Shown here piece after piece: positions 49,899 through 59,475 of a stretch of DNA of 64,000 nt. A model generated the notes under the pieces. It saw only the letters and a program-made list of their open reading frames with translations, did no database searches and was not told the DNA's origin. Both the position numbers and the translations under genes were made by a program. Positions within the stretch are counted from its first letter, which is position 1, and each line of letters begins with the position of its first letter. Source of the DNA: Flavobacterium sp. HSC-32F16 (GTDB lineage: Bacteria; Bacteroidota; Bacteroidia; Flavobacteriales; Flavobacteriaceae); assembly GCF_024171645.1 (NCBI RefSeq), contig NZ_JALKAC010000001.1, positions 1,054,001-1,118,000 of the forward strand, written 5' to 3'.

Positions 49899-52898
49899 TT
49901 ATTCGGCTAAAACTTTAAAATTACTGCTGAAATTTTCTCCCGAAATATTCAAAATATAAAGTCCGGTTATTTTTTTATTTCCAACATTCAAAGTAAAAAC
50001 CCCATTTTCGTCAGAAATGATTTTTTCTTTAATGATTGTTTTTCCTGTAATATCACTTAACAATGCCGTTGCAGCAACAAATGTGTGATCTGGAACAGTA
50101 ATAAATATTTGATCTTTGACGGGATTTGGATACACTTTTACCATACTTTTTCCCTGATTAAATTTATCCGTACTTAAAAAATCCTGCGTAAACAAAGCAG
50201 CAACTTCTGTCGCATTTAAAGGATAATTAAAAATCTGTAATTCATCAAACTGCCCTTTGTAAGGTGCTGGCGCAGTTCCAGATGTTAATTCAATTTCACC
50301 AATATTTCCAATAATCAGATCCGTTTCTTCAGAGATTCCGGTTACAGCTGTTTCATCTAATTCGGCAGAAAAAACACCATTAGTATAAATCCTGATTTTA
50401 TGCGCCGGAATATCTCTCATTATCACCACATTTACCCATTCGTCAGTAAAATATTTACCTGCTGCCGTAGTTACTTCCTTTTTCGTTTTATCATCATCAA
50501 TTGCAAAACGCAAAAGTCCGCCTTTAATCTCAATATTATATCTTCTTCCCGTTGCTCCGGTTGTCGTATTTTTAGTAAAAGAACCTTTGCACAAAACATA
50601 AATACTCACGGCAGAAGAACTCGGCAGCAAAGCCGGCGCTGCTTTCATCCAAAACGAAACCGTAAACGAATTTTTATCAAACAATAAATAATCCTGATTC
50701 GGAATATTTACCATTGATTTGTTATTGGCAGAAGTCGAAAAATCAATCGCATTATTAGCTTTTCCTGCCACTCTTACATTAGCATTATCAAATGCGGGAT
50801 CTAAAACTCCATGATTGGAATAACTCGAAATATCGGCAATTTCTTCTCCCTGAAGCGCCGTTTCTTTAAACGGCCAATGACCAACAAGACTTGGCGTTAA
50901 GGCACTAAAACTCCAGACATCGCCTGTTGTTGTTCCTTTAGCATTTACCGCATCAACCCTCCAATAATAATTTACTGCCGAATTTAAACCTGTAACCTGA
51001 TACGACGGACTAGCGGAATATGCTATATCTGTTAACTTATTCAGGTTTAAAGCATTGGTTCCAAAATAAACAGAATATGTTGTAGCATTAGAACTTCCGC
51101 TCCATTTTAAAGTCAAATTACCGTTTGTCAATTCTACATTAGAAACAGCATTTATTGGTGTTGGATTGGTTATTTTGGCTGGTGCCGAAGGAATTGGCGG
51201 CGTAGTTACAGAAACAATTTGTGTATATACCGATGATTCTGCAGCATTCGTTGCTTTTACACGATAAAAATACTGTGTATTCGGAACTAAATTGGTTTCA
51301 TTATAACTCGTTGAATTAGCTCCTAAAGTGTTTAAAACGGTAAAATCAGTTCCATTTAAAGAACGTTCCAAAACATAATTTGTTTCGTTTCCTGCATTAT
51401 CATTCCAATTTACAGTAAACGAACTTAACGGTGGAATTTCAGTCGAAACCACATTAGTAAAATTAACATTGGAAGGCGGAATAATAAAATCTGGCGGTGT
51501 TACATTCGTCAAACCATTAATATAAACTTCAATATTAAAATACGGCGAATGTAATGTACTTACAGCCAAAGCATCGGCACTGTTATTTTTATCTAATCCG
51601 TTCGCCTCTTCCCATACATCGGGCATTCCGTCATTATCAGAATCCAAAGGTGACGGAGCACCGTAAACATGCCCTGCACCTCCATTTGTAAAACCAAATT
51701 GCGTTGTTAAATCAGTCTGCACATACACATACGCTGCGTTTGTTCCTTTAGACATCAAATCTGAAATCATTAAATGATCAACCTGATCTCTTCTTGGATA
51801 AGATGCTCCAACACTCGAAACAATTTTATTGTAAGCATCCTGAGCCGTTAAAGTGGTATTTTTCATTGGATAATCATACGGGGTAGAAAGAATTGTTGAT
51901 GCATTTCCGGTTGGATATCCCGTTAAATCGGCCGGAACCAGGGTTCCGTTCAGTAATCCGTCTTTGTTATTATCAAAATAATTACCGGATCCGTACAAAG
52001 AGAAATTATCATTCCCGCGATTAAAAGGTGTAGAAACCGAATTGCTCGTATTAGGTCCGCCAATGAAATAATTATTGATAATATTTACATCAGAACTTCC
52101 GGCAGAATCTCCACCCATAATATACGCATCTCCGGATTCTGTATGTCCGTAGGTATTTCCGTAATTTCCCCAATTATATACGACGTTGTTTACAAACTCG
52201 TTAATGCCTTTAATTTTATTATTTCGGGTTTTATTACAGATGTATAAATTGCCAATCAGACTTATTTTTCCGCCGGAAGGCTGAATCAATCCTCCTGCCG
52301 AATGATTATGACGATGCAGTCCCTGCCCTATGATCGAATTTTGAATCGTAATATTATCCGGACTCACACCTTTATTATCCCAGTTAATCGAAAAAACTTC
52401 ATCAGTTCCCCAGGTAAAAGTCATATGGTCAAAAATTATGTTTGCACCGTTTGCCAATCCAGATGCATCTTGGTTTTGAGCCGTTCCGCCGTAACGAATT
52501 CGAAGATATCGGGCAATTGTATTATTTGCTCCCGTAAACGTAACTCTTGGCCCTAAAAATACAATTCCTTCACCTGTTGCCGTTTGTCCTGCAATTGTGG
52601 TATTAGTGGCAACCACAACCTGAGTCTGAAGATTAACGATTCCGCCCACTTTAAAAATAACAAATCTTCCTTCCTGACTTACAGCATCGCGAAATGAACC
52701 CGGTCCGTTGTCATTTAAATTGGTTACTAAATAAATCTGCGGATTTGCAGAACCGCGCGCTCCGGTTGTAAATCGGCCGAAACCTGTTGCTTCAGGAAAT
52801 GCAAGAGTCTGGGCTTTTACATTTCCAGCAGATACAATCAACAAACAATTCATAAAAATTTTAAGCAAAAGCTTAAAATTTAAGGTAGTTTTTCTCAT
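49899..52898 (-). CDS. Secreted pectate-lyase-like protein with FN3, LamG and type IX sorting domains
   Basis: This 999-residue protein has a signal peptide ending in VKAQ. An N-terminal right-handed beta-helix of pectate-lyase type follows (EATGFGRFTTGARG, LVTNLNDNGPGSFRDAV, RFVIFKVGGIVNL, IIFDHMTFTWGTDE). Next come two fibronectin III-like modules (about residues 480-680), a LamG/concanavalin domain (GHWPFKETALQGEEIADIS onwards) and a C-terminal type A sorting domain (VKVYPNPVKDQIFITVPD). It should be exported by the type IX system and may bind and cleave pectin-like polymers. No other pectin gene is nearby. Confidence 0.9.
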   Translation of the reverse strand: MRKTTLNFKLLLKIFMNCLLIVSAGNVKAQTLAFPEATGFGRFTTGARGSANPQIYLVTNLNDNGPGSFRDAVSQEGRFVIFKVGGIVNLQTQVVVATNTTIAGQTATGEGIVFLGPRVTFTGANNTIARYLRIRYGGTAQNQDASGLANGANIIFDHMTFTWGTDEVFSINWDNKGVSPDNITIQNSIIGQGLHRHNHSAGGLIQPSGGKISLIGNLYICNKTRNNKIKGINEFVNNVVYNWGNYGNTYGHTESGDAYIMGGDSAGSSDVNIINNYFIGGPNTSNSVSTPFNRGNDNFSLYGSGNYFDNNKDGLLNGTLVPADLTGYPTGNASTILSTPYDYPMKNTTLTAQDAYNKIVSSVGASYPRRDQVDHLMISDLMSKGTNAAYVYVQTDLTTQFGFTNGGAGHVYGAPSPLDSDNDGMPDVWEEANGLDKNNSADALAVSTLHSPYFNIEVYINGLTNVTPPDFIIPPSNVNFTNVVSTEIPPLSSFTVNWNDNAGNETNYVLERSLNGTDFTVLNTLGANSTSYNETNLVPNTQYFYRVKATNAAESSVYTQIVSVTTPPIPSAPAKITNPTPINAVSNVELTNGNLTLKWSGSSNATTYSVYFGTNALNLNKLTDIAYSASPSYQVTGLNSAVNYYWRVDAVNAKGTTTGDVWSFSALTPSLVGHWPFKETALQGEEIADISSYSNHGVLDPAFDNANVRVAGKANNAIDFSTSANNKSMVNIPNQDYLLFDKNSFTVSFWMKAAPALLPSSSAVSIYVLCKGSFTKNTTTGATGRRYNIEIKGGLLRFAIDDDKTKKEVTTAAGKYFTDEWVNVVIMRDIPAHKIRIYTNGVFSAELDETAVTGISEETDLIIGNIGEIELTSGTAPAPYKGQFDELQIFNYPLNATEVAALFTQDFLSTDKFNQGKSMVKVYPNPVKDQIFITVPDHTFVAATALLSDITGKTIIKEKIISDENGVFTLNVGNKKITGLYILNISGENFSSNFKVLAE

Positions 52899-53223
52899 AA
52901 TGGTTTGGTTATAATGGTTAAATAGTTATAACCAAATTAGCCATTAGCCAAAATGAGAGCGTCCTGCTCAATCCTGTTTTACAACACTAATTATCAATAT
53001 TTTACATTTTTAAAATAGAAATAGAAATTTCATTTAAATTCAAATAATGTAACTGAAGCTCACAGATGCTTTTTTAAATTTAAATCATATTTTTAACACA
53101 ATAAAGTTTATAAATAATTTCAAATACAGCATCTTGAATACTCTTAAAATTGTTACTTTGGCAAGTAGTATTATCTTTAATAACAATAACTTTGTTCAGC
53201 ATCAATTTAAATATTAAAAAGAT
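52899..53223. other. Divergent intergenic region with an inverted repeat
   Basis: The gap between the pectate-lyase-like gene and the MscS gene holds a perfect 11-bp inverted repeat TTTGGTTATAA/TTATAACCAAA (52904-52936) just before the lyase start. No gene is seen, and promoters for both genes must lie here. Confidence 0.6.
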
Positions 53224-54060
53224 ATGTTCGACTTTGCAAAAGACTTTAGAATAGGCATTATTATTTTTATAATAGCCCTTACAACGATTATTCTGGGAGC
53301 CGTAACAGACAAAGTGTTACGCTATTTTTTGTACCGAAAACTAAGTAATAAAGAATATGATGCAACGGGTTTCAAGTTTTTAAAACATTTAATTATAACT
53401 GTAATCTATATTCTGGGTTTTGCTTTTGCCTTAATTCAAATTCCTGAGTTTAAAATTATTGGTCATTCTTTTTTAGCCGGTGCCGGAGTTATTTCGTTAG
53501 TTGCGGGTCTCGCTTCGCAACAGGCTTTAAGTAATATTGTGAGCGGTATTTTTCTGGTAATTTTTAAACCTTTTAGAATCAACGACAAAATCACGATCAA
53601 CAATTTTGTAGGTACTGTAGAAGATATCAACCTGAGACAAGTCGTTTTAAAAGATGCCGAAAATAATCGAATCATAATTCCGAACTCCGTAATTAGTGCT
53701 CAAATCATTGTTAATACCAATATGCACGACACCAAATGCTGTAAAATAATCGAAATAGGAATTGGTTACGAATCTAATGTTGAAAAAGCGCTGGAAATAA
53801 TGCAAGATGAAATTGCCACACATGCGCTTTTTATTGACACCAGAACTGCCGAAAATAAAAAAGCAAACACTCCTTTAGTTATTGCCAGAGTTGTGGCTTT
53901 AGCTGATTCGAGCGTAACTCTGAAAGCATGGGCATGGGCAAAAAATTCTACAGATGGTTTTGTTATGTACTGCGATTTACTGCAAAGCATCAAGAAACGC
54001 TTTGATGAAACAGGAATTGACATTCCCTATCCGCAAAGAGTGATTACATTAAAAAAATAG
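53224..54060 (+). CDS. Small-conductance mechanosensitive channel, MscS family
   Basis: This 278-residue protein has three membrane helices. The third is glycine/alanine-rich (AGAGVISLVAGLASQQALSNIVSGIFLVIF), as in the MscS pore helix. A beta domain follows with the conserved GTVEDINLRQVVLKDAENNRIIIPNS. It opens under hypo-osmotic stress to release solutes. The gene for a DinB-like protein follows after 5 bp. Confidence 0.93.
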   Translation: MFDFAKDFRIGIIIFIIALTTIILGAVTDKVLRYFLYRKLSNKEYDATGFKFLKHLIITVIYILGFAFALIQIPEFKIIGHSFLAGAGVISLVAGLASQQALSNIVSGIFLVIFKPFRINDKITINNFVGTVEDINLRQVVLKDAENNRIIIPNSVISAQIIVNTNMHDTKCCKIIEIGIGYESNVEKALEIMQDEIATHALFIDTRTAENKKANTPLVIARVVALADSSVTLKAWAWAKNSTDGFVMYCDLLQSIKKRFDETGIDIPYPQRVITLKK

Positions 54061-54065
54061 TTGAA

Positions 54066-54908
54066 ATGAAAGCCACAGAAATCAAACCTATTGAAACTTT
54101 GCACCTCTTCCCTATTTTAGACAAACTTCTTATTGATCTTTTAAAATCATTGACGGAAGAAGAATGGCATACCCAGACCGTAGCAAAAAAATGGCTGGTA
54201 AAAGATATTGCTTCTCATTTATTGGATGGAAATTTAAGAGGATTGTCAATTTCCAGAGATTGTTATTTTGGAGAAAAACCAGAAAACATCAATTCATACA
54301 CAGATTTAGTTGATTTTTTGAATCAGCTTAATATGAACTGGACAAATGCGGCAAAAAGATTGAGTCCAAATGTAATTACCAATTTACTGGAAAGCACCGG
54401 AAAAGAATATTATGAGCATTTACGAACCTTACAACCTTTTGAAAATGCAGTATTTTCAGTTGCTTGGGCGGGCGAAGAAGTCTCTTTAAACTGGTTTCAT
54501 ATTGCGAGAGAATATACAGAGAAATTTCTGCATCAGCAGCAAATTAGAGATGCTGTTGGCAAACAGGCACTTTTAACCAAGGAATTATTTTACCCGTTCA
54601 TTCATACTTTTATGCAGGCGCTGCCGAATGCTTATAAAAAAACAAAAGCAGAAAATGGAACCATTGTAACTTTAATCGTTAATACAGAAATTGGCGGACA
54701 ATGGAATATCATTAAACAAGAGGAAAACTGGAAATTTATTGATTCTTTTGATAGTAAAGCAAATGCAGTTTTAAAAATTGATCCAAATGATGCGTGGCTT
54801 TTGTTTTCAAAAGGAATGAAACCGGAACAGGCAAAAGAAAAAGTGCAGATTATTGGTGATGCCGCACTTTCAGAAATCGCACTAAATATTGTTTCTGTTA
54901 TGGCATAA
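54066..54908 (+). CDS. Maleylpyruvate-isomerase/DinB-like protein
   Basis: This 280-residue protein resembles mycothiol-dependent maleylpyruvate isomerase-like (MDMPI) proteins. It has an N-terminal four-helix DinB-type domain with metal-ligand histidines in KDIASHLLDGNLRG and NWFHIAREYTEKFLHQQQIR. A C-terminal lobe (WKFIDSFDSKANAVLKIDPND) resembles sterol-carrier-type folds. Flavobacteria lack mycothiol, so another thiol or a thiol-independent role is likely. It lies 5 bp after the MscS gene, an operon partner of unclear logic. Confidence 0.7.
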   Translation: MKATEIKPIETLHLFPILDKLLIDLLKSLTEEEWHTQTVAKKWLVKDIASHLLDGNLRGLSISRDCYFGEKPENINSYTDLVDFLNQLNMNWTNAAKRLSPNVITNLLESTGKEYYEHLRTLQPFENAVFSVAWAGEEVSLNWFHIAREYTEKFLHQQQIRDAVGKQALLTKELFYPFIHTFMQALPNAYKKTKAENGTIVTLIVNTEIGGQWNIIKQEENWKFIDSFDSKANAVLKIDPNDAWLLFSKGMKPEQAKEKVQIIGDAALSEIALNIVSVMA

Positions 54909-55012
54909 ATGTAACGGTTTTCATTTTTTTTCTGATAACTTTAAGACTTTAATCTTTGCTTTTCAAAATGCATAGCGTTAAATTTATAATCCTTAATTAA
55001 ACCTGAATTTAA

Positions 55013-56005
55013 ATGAAAACTATAAAACTCCTCATACTGTTATTACCTCTTTTCTGCTTTTCGCAGGGAGAAAAAATTAGGCAGTTAGATATCAATTTAA
55101 CGAATTATGATTATCCATTTCCGGTTCAGTTTTTAGAATTGAACATACAGCGTCAAAACTTAAAAATGGCGTATATGGATATTAAACCCGATAATTACAA
55201 CAATAAAAATATTGTACTGCTTCACGGAAAAAATTTCAACGGTGCGTATTGGGAAACAACAATAAATGCGCTTACAAAAGAAGGTTTTCGTGTTATTGTT
55301 CCAGACCAAATAGGTTTTGGGAAATCATCTAAACCGGATAATTTTCAATATACATTTCAGCAGTTTGCAGAAAATACTAAAAAACTACTTGATCATTTAG
55401 GCATTACGAAAACTACCATTTTAGGGCATTCTATGGGTGGAATGTTAGCCACAAGATTTACACTGATGTATCCTGAAACAGCCGAAAAATTAGTTCTCGA
55501 AAATCCAATTGGTTTAGAAGACTGGAAACTTGTAGTTCCATACAAACCCGTAGACTGGTGGTACGAATCTGAGTTAAAGCAAAATTACGAAGGCATCAAA
55601 AAGTACCAAATGTCCAATTATTATGATGGAAAATGGAATGCCGATTACCAAAAATGGGCCGAACTTGGAGCCGGCTGGACTACAGCTCCAGATTATAGTA
55701 AAGCAGCCTGGAATTCGGCTTTGATGTATGATATGATTTTTACACAGCCTGTTTTATACGAATTTAAAAACATCAAAAGTCCAACACTTTTAATCATCGG
55801 AACAAGAGATAAAACCGCAATTGGAAAGCCTTTAGTTTCTGAAGAAATTAGAAAAACAATGGGAAATTATGCTGAATTGGGAAAAAAAACTCAAAAAGCA
55901 ATTCCGAATTCAAAATTGGTTGAAGTACCAAATACGGGGCATTTACCGCATATTGAATCTTTCGATCAATTTATAAAACCATTAATCGTATTTTTGAAAC
56001 AATAA
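55013..56005 (+). CDS. Exported alpha/beta hydrolase
   Basis: This 330-residue protein has a signal peptide (LLILLLPLFCFSQ) and a classical alpha/beta-hydrolase fold: oxyanion segment VLLHGKNFNG, nucleophile elbow GHSMGG (S140), and catalytic histidine in VPNTGHLPHIE near residue 310. It resembles the haloalkane-dehalogenase/epoxide-hydrolase-like branch, but the substrate cannot be read from sequence. It appears to be monocistronic. Confidence 0.9.
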   Translation: MKTIKLLILLLPLFCFSQGEKIRQLDINLTNYDYPFPVQFLELNIQRQNLKMAYMDIKPDNYNNKNIVLLHGKNFNGAYWETTINALTKEGFRVIVPDQIGFGKSSKPDNFQYTFQQFAENTKKLLDHLGITKTTILGHSMGGMLATRFTLMYPETAEKLVLENPIGLEDWKLVVPYKPVDWWYESELKQNYEGIKKYQMSNYYDGKWNADYQKWAELGAGWTTAPDYSKAAWNSALMYDMIFTQPVLYEFKNIKSPTLLIIGTRDKTAIGKPLVSEEIRKTMGNYAELGKKTQKAIPNSKLVEVPNTGHLPHIESFDQFIKPLIVFLKQ

Positions 56006-56012
56006 TTTTTTT

Positions 56013-56098
56013 GTTTGCCTCGAATGACAGTAATTTTCACGAATTAATTTTCATCTGCCTAAATAAAAAATTAGTGTGGATTCGTATTATCAGCAAAC
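56013..56098. repeat. Degenerate palindromic intergenic repeat
   Basis: GTTTGCCTCGAAT at the left and ATTCGTATTATCAGCAAAC at the right form an imperfect long inverted repeat around CACGAATTAATTTTC. Its style matches intergenic repeats common in Flavobacterium. Confidence 0.4.
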
Positions 56099-56123
56099 TT
56101 CTAACCTAAAAAACTAAATATTT

Positions 56124-56513
56124 ATGTTTACTATCGATCAAATTAAAGAAGCCCATTCTAAAGTAAAAAGCGGTGCCGATTTTCCAAATTATATACAAGA
56201 TTTAATTATTTTAGGCGTAAAAGGTTACGACACTTTCGTGAATGACGGGCATGTTGAATACTATGGCGTAAATAATTACACGGTTACATCTGACGAGAAA
56301 TATGATCCAATTTCAGTTGCTGTAACAGTAAATAAAGAACTTTTTATTGAATTTCTTGTAAAACATCAGCACGGCGAAACAGATTATCTAACCTTTTGTA
56401 ATCATGCTGGACAATGCGGTATTGCAAAATGGAGAGTTGATATTATCGAAATGACCTGTACCTATTTTGATACAGCCGGAAACGAAATCTTAATCGAGAA
56501 AATTCCTGATTAA
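56124..56513 (+). CDS. DUF1398 family protein
   Basis: This 129-residue cytoplasmic protein contains IKEAHSKVKSGADFPNYIQDL near the start and GETDYLTFCNHAGQCGIAKW later. It matches the DUF1398 family known from E. coli YbcV, which has no established function. It lies 17 bp upstream of the sulfurtransferase and may be co-transcribed. Confidence 0.85.
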   Translation: MFTIDQIKEAHSKVKSGADFPNYIQDLIILGVKGYDTFVNDGHVEYYGVNNYTVTSDEKYDPISVAVTVNKELFIEFLVKHQHGETDYLTFCNHAGQCGIAKWRVDIIEMTCTYFDTAGNEILIEKIPD

Positions 56514-56530
56514 TTTAAAATTCCCAGACA

Positions 56531-57379
56531 ATGTATCATAAAGTGTCTCCAATACTAAACGCTGACGAATTAATAAAATTGAATAATTCGTCAGCATTTA
56601 TACTAATCGATGCCAGAGCAGGAATTAATGCTGAAGAAAATTATAAAACCGAACATTTAAAAGGTGCTCGCTATGTTGATTTAAATAAAGATTTAGCGGC
56701 TGTTGATGATCCGGAAAATGGCGGAAGACATCCCCTGCCTTCTTTTTCTAAATTTTCTGATGTACTTTCTAAACTTGGAATTTCACCTTCCTCTCAAATT
56801 GTAATTTACGATGACAAAAACGGTTCAAACGCTGCTTCACGATTTTGGTGGATGCTGAGAGCTGTTGGGCATAAAAACGTTCAGGTTTTAAATGGAGGTC
56901 TGCAAGAAGCGGTAAAAGCAGGTTTTCCTATTAGTTCTGAAATCGAAACTTTTGAATCAACAGAAAAATATCCCATTTCAGAATGGAAATTAAAAACTGC
57001 CGATATTGAAGAAGTAGAAAAAGTTCGAAATAACAGCGATAATATCGTAATCGATGTAAGAGATAAAAATCGATTTGACGGACTTACAGAACCTTTGGAT
57101 TTAATCGCCGGACATATTCCAGGGGCTGTAAATGTTCCGTTTAGCGAAAATCTGGATGAAAATGGACTTTTCAAATCTCCTGAAGTTTTATCCAAAAAAT
57201 ATGCTGAAGTTTTAAATAATAAAACATCCGAAAATATAATTGTACATTGCGGTTCCGGCGTTACGGCCTGTCATACGCTTCTGGCAATGGATTATGCGGG
57301 AATAGAAATCCCGAAACTTTATGTAGGTTCCTGGAGTGAATGGTCCAGAAATGACCGCGAAATGGCAACAAAAAACTAG
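56531..57379 (+). CDS. Sulfurtransferase with two rhodanese domains (3-mercaptopyruvate type)
   Basis: This 282-residue protein has two rhodanese domains. The N-terminal one is inactive (VIYDDKNGSNAASRFWW at the loop position). The C-terminal one carries the catalytic loop CGSGVTAC with C240 as the persulfide-carrying residue. The CGSGVTA loop is typical of 3-mercaptopyruvate sulfurtransferases rather than thiosulfate ones. It would move sulfane sulfur to acceptors such as thioredoxin. Confidence 0.92.
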   Translation: MYHKVSPILNADELIKLNNSSAFILIDARAGINAEENYKTEHLKGARYVDLNKDLAAVDDPENGGRHPLPSFSKFSDVLSKLGISPSSQIVIYDDKNGSNAASRFWWMLRAVGHKNVQVLNGGLQEAVKAGFPISSEIETFESTEKYPISEWKLKTADIEEVEKVRNNSDNIVIDVRDKNRFDGLTEPLDLIAGHIPGAVNVPFSENLDENGLFKSPEVLSKKYAEVLNNKTSENIIVHCGSGVTACHTLLAMDYAGIEIPKLYVGSWSEWSRNDREMATKN

Positions 57380-57394
57380 AATAAACTTTATTTT

Positions 57395-57456
57395 TTTGCC
57401 GCAGATTAAGGATTAAAAATAATTCAACTTGTGTAATTTTTTTAATCTGTGGCAAA
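57395..57456. repeat. Palindromic intergenic repeat
   Basis: TTTGCCGCAGATTAA and TTAATCTGTGGCAAA form a 15-bp near-perfect inverted repeat (one G·T) around an AT-rich loop, between the sulfurtransferase and ABC genes. Confidence 0.6.
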
Positions 57457-57478
57457 AGAAATTTTTAATAATACAAAA

Positions 57479-58720
57479 ATGCAGCACTGGGATATACTTT
57501 TATCTAATCAGGTAAACAAAAAAGCTTTTATAGACAACATACTCAACGGCGAAGCAAAAGGGGAATTAGCCGTTTTTAATAACCAAAAAGGAATTTTATT
57601 CTCTGATATCGCAATCGAAAAATTCATTGAAAAAGAATATCAATATGACAGCGTAGAAGCTTCTCCTGAATCTCACAGACAGCTGCGCACTTTTTCATCT
57701 GGAGAACGCAAAAAAGAATTTTTAAAATACTGCATTAATCAAAAACCGGATTTTATTATTTTTGATAATCCGTTTGATCACTTAGATCAGGCTTCAAGAG
57801 TAATTCTGGCTGATTCTTTAAAAGATTTAACCAACGATATTGCCATTATTCAGCTTTTGAACCGTACCGTTGATGTTTTGGAATTTGTGCCGAATAAAGT
57901 TCAAATTAAAGACAATACATTCGAATTGTATCCCATTTCAAAAACCGAAAATCATTTTAAAACCTTAAATACATCGGCAATTCCTAAAGCGATTGAACCA
58001 CATTCCTTCCACGAAAGTGTATTAATAAAACTTGAAAACGTTTCAGTTAGTTATGATGAAAGAAAAATTCTCGACAACATTTCCTGGACTATAAAGCAAG
58101 GTGAATTCTGGCAGTTAATTGGTCCAAATGGCTCTGGAAAAAGCACCATTTTATCTTTAATTACAGGTGATAATCCAAAAGGATTTGGTCAGGATTTATT
58201 TTTATTTGGAAGAAAAAAAGGAACTGGAGAAAGTGTTTGGGACATCAAAAAACAAATTGGAATTTTCGCTGCTTCGATGACGGATTTATTCCAAAAAGGG
58301 CATACTTTAGAAGAAATGATTCTTTCGGGCTTTTTCGATTCAATTGGACTTTATATCGAACCTACAACACATCAAAAACAAATCGTTACACAATGGCTGG
58401 AAGTGATCGAAATGACGCATTTAAGAAAAAAACGCTTTATTGATCTTTCTGTCGGCCAGCAAAGAGTTGCGCTTATTGTGCGTGCGGTTTTAAAACATCC
58501 GCCATTATTAATTTTGGACGAACCTGTAGAAGGTTTAGACGATGAAAATGTCAATTTGGTAATTCAGCTCATCAACACCATAAAACAGCAAACAAACGTC
58601 ACGATATTATACGTTTCGCACAGAATAGAATCCGGCCTTGCTCCTACTTCCGTTTTTGAACTTTTACCAGCGTCAACGGGATCAATTGGCAACATAAAAT
58701 ACCATTCAGAATTAAACTAA
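57479..58720 (+). CDS. Tandem ABC ATPase, ModF-like, with one degenerate half
   Basis: I use the ATG at 57479, giving 413 residues; an upstream GTG at 57449 would lie inside a palindromic repeat. The second half has a full nucleotide-binding domain: Walker A GPNGSGKST (residues 215-223), signature LSVGQQR and Walker B LLILDEPVEGLDD. The first half keeps a signature (FSSGERKK) and Walker B (FIIFDNPFDHLD) but has no Walker A. The layout recalls ModF/PhrA. No transport permease is adjacent, so the role is unclear. The lipoprotein gene begins 5 bp later. Confidence 0.85.
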   Translation: MQHWDILLSNQVNKKAFIDNILNGEAKGELAVFNNQKGILFSDIAIEKFIEKEYQYDSVEASPESHRQLRTFSSGERKKEFLKYCINQKPDFIIFDNPFDHLDQASRVILADSLKDLTNDIAIIQLLNRTVDVLEFVPNKVQIKDNTFELYPISKTENHFKTLNTSAIPKAIEPHSFHESVLIKLENVSVSYDERKILDNISWTIKQGEFWQLIGPNGSGKSTILSLITGDNPKGFGQDLFLFGRKKGTGESVWDIKKQIGIFAASMTDLFQKGHTLEEMILSGFFDSIGLYIEPTTHQKQIVTQWLEVIEMTHLRKKRFIDLSVGQQRVALIVRAVLKHPPLLILDEPVEGLDDENVNLVIQLINTIKQQTNVTILYVSHRIESGLAPTSVFELLPASTGSIGNIKYHSELN

Positions 58721-58725
58721 ACACA

Positions 58726-59337
58726 ATGAAACTTAAAATAATTGGAATATTGATCCTGCAGTTTTTACTGTTTTCATGTTCCGGCACAATTTCAACCCTA
58801 AAGAAAGAATATAACCTTTCTAATACTTCAGAATTAAAATCAAACTGGAGCATCAATGCAAACGAATGGATTCTGAAAAACGATACTTTAATCGGTACAG
58901 GAGGCAACAATCATTGGGGCGTTGCCATGTCAAAAAAACAACTTCCTAAAGATTATGAGATCAATTTTAAAGTTAATATGACCAAAGAATCTTTATTCGA
59001 AGTCATGCTGAACTTTGATAAAGTAGATTACATCAGAACTTACCTATATCAAATTGATCAAAATATTGTGATTGGAAAAGGGGTTTACAACAAAAACAGT
59101 GACGAATACGGTAAACGTGGCGGAAAAAGTGTATTTACCAAGTCAATGAAATTAGAAAATAACAAATGGTATGCTGTAAAAATTAAAGTGCAAAACAACC
59201 AGTTACTCTTTTCTGTTGATAATAAAACAACATTAGAATGTTCGCTTGAAAAAAGTAATTTAAGTCAAAAAGGAAAACTAGGTTTCCTTACAAACGGCGA
59301 AGTGAAAATAATTGATTTGAACATTAAAACTTTGTAA
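58726..59337 (+). CDS. Lipoprotein with concanavalin-like domain
   Basis: This 203-residue protein has a lipoprotein signal (IGILILQFLLFSC, lipobox cysteine at residue 18). A beta-rich domain similar to DUF1080/LamG folds follows (EWILKNDTLIGTGGNNHWG, YEINFKVNMTKESLFEVML, KWYAVKIKVQNNQLLFSVDN). Such domains bind carbohydrate or are inactive relatives of 3-keto-glycoside hydrolases. It starts 5 bp after the ABC ATPase stop, so the two are co-translated. Function unknown. Confidence 0.7.
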   Translation: MKLKIIGILILQFLLFSCSGTISTLKKEYNLSNTSELKSNWSINANEWILKNDTLIGTGGNNHWGVAMSKKQLPKDYEINFKVNMTKESLFEVMLNFDKVDYIRTYLYQIDQNIVIGKGVYNKNSDEYGKRGGKSVFTKSMKLENNKWYAVKIKVQNNQLLFSVDNKTTLECSLEKSNLSQKGKLGFLTNGEVKIIDLNIKTL

Positions 59338-59398
59338 AATATTTTACCATTCAGATATTAAGTTGTTAATTAAGCAGTACGCAATTAACTTAATGGTT

Positions 59399-59438
59399 AA
59401 AAACAAAAAAGCTCCCGATTGGGAGCTTTTTTGTTTTT
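59399..59438. terminator. Bidirectional terminator
   Basis: A GCTCCC/GGGAGC stem with a 4-nt loop, extended by complementary A-rich and T-rich arms (AAAAACAAAAAA and TTTTTTGTTTTT), separates the lipoprotein gene from the converging pseudouridine synthase. Confidence 0.9.
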
Positions 59439-59475
59439 AAGAATTATCTAATTTTCTAATTGACAAATTATCTAA

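Noticed and set aside
49899..52898. A polysaccharide-utilisation locus around the pectate-lyase-like gene
   Set aside because: No SusC/SusD, sugar transporter or further pectin enzyme is adjacent; the SusCD pair in the window is 26 kb away and linked to redox genes.
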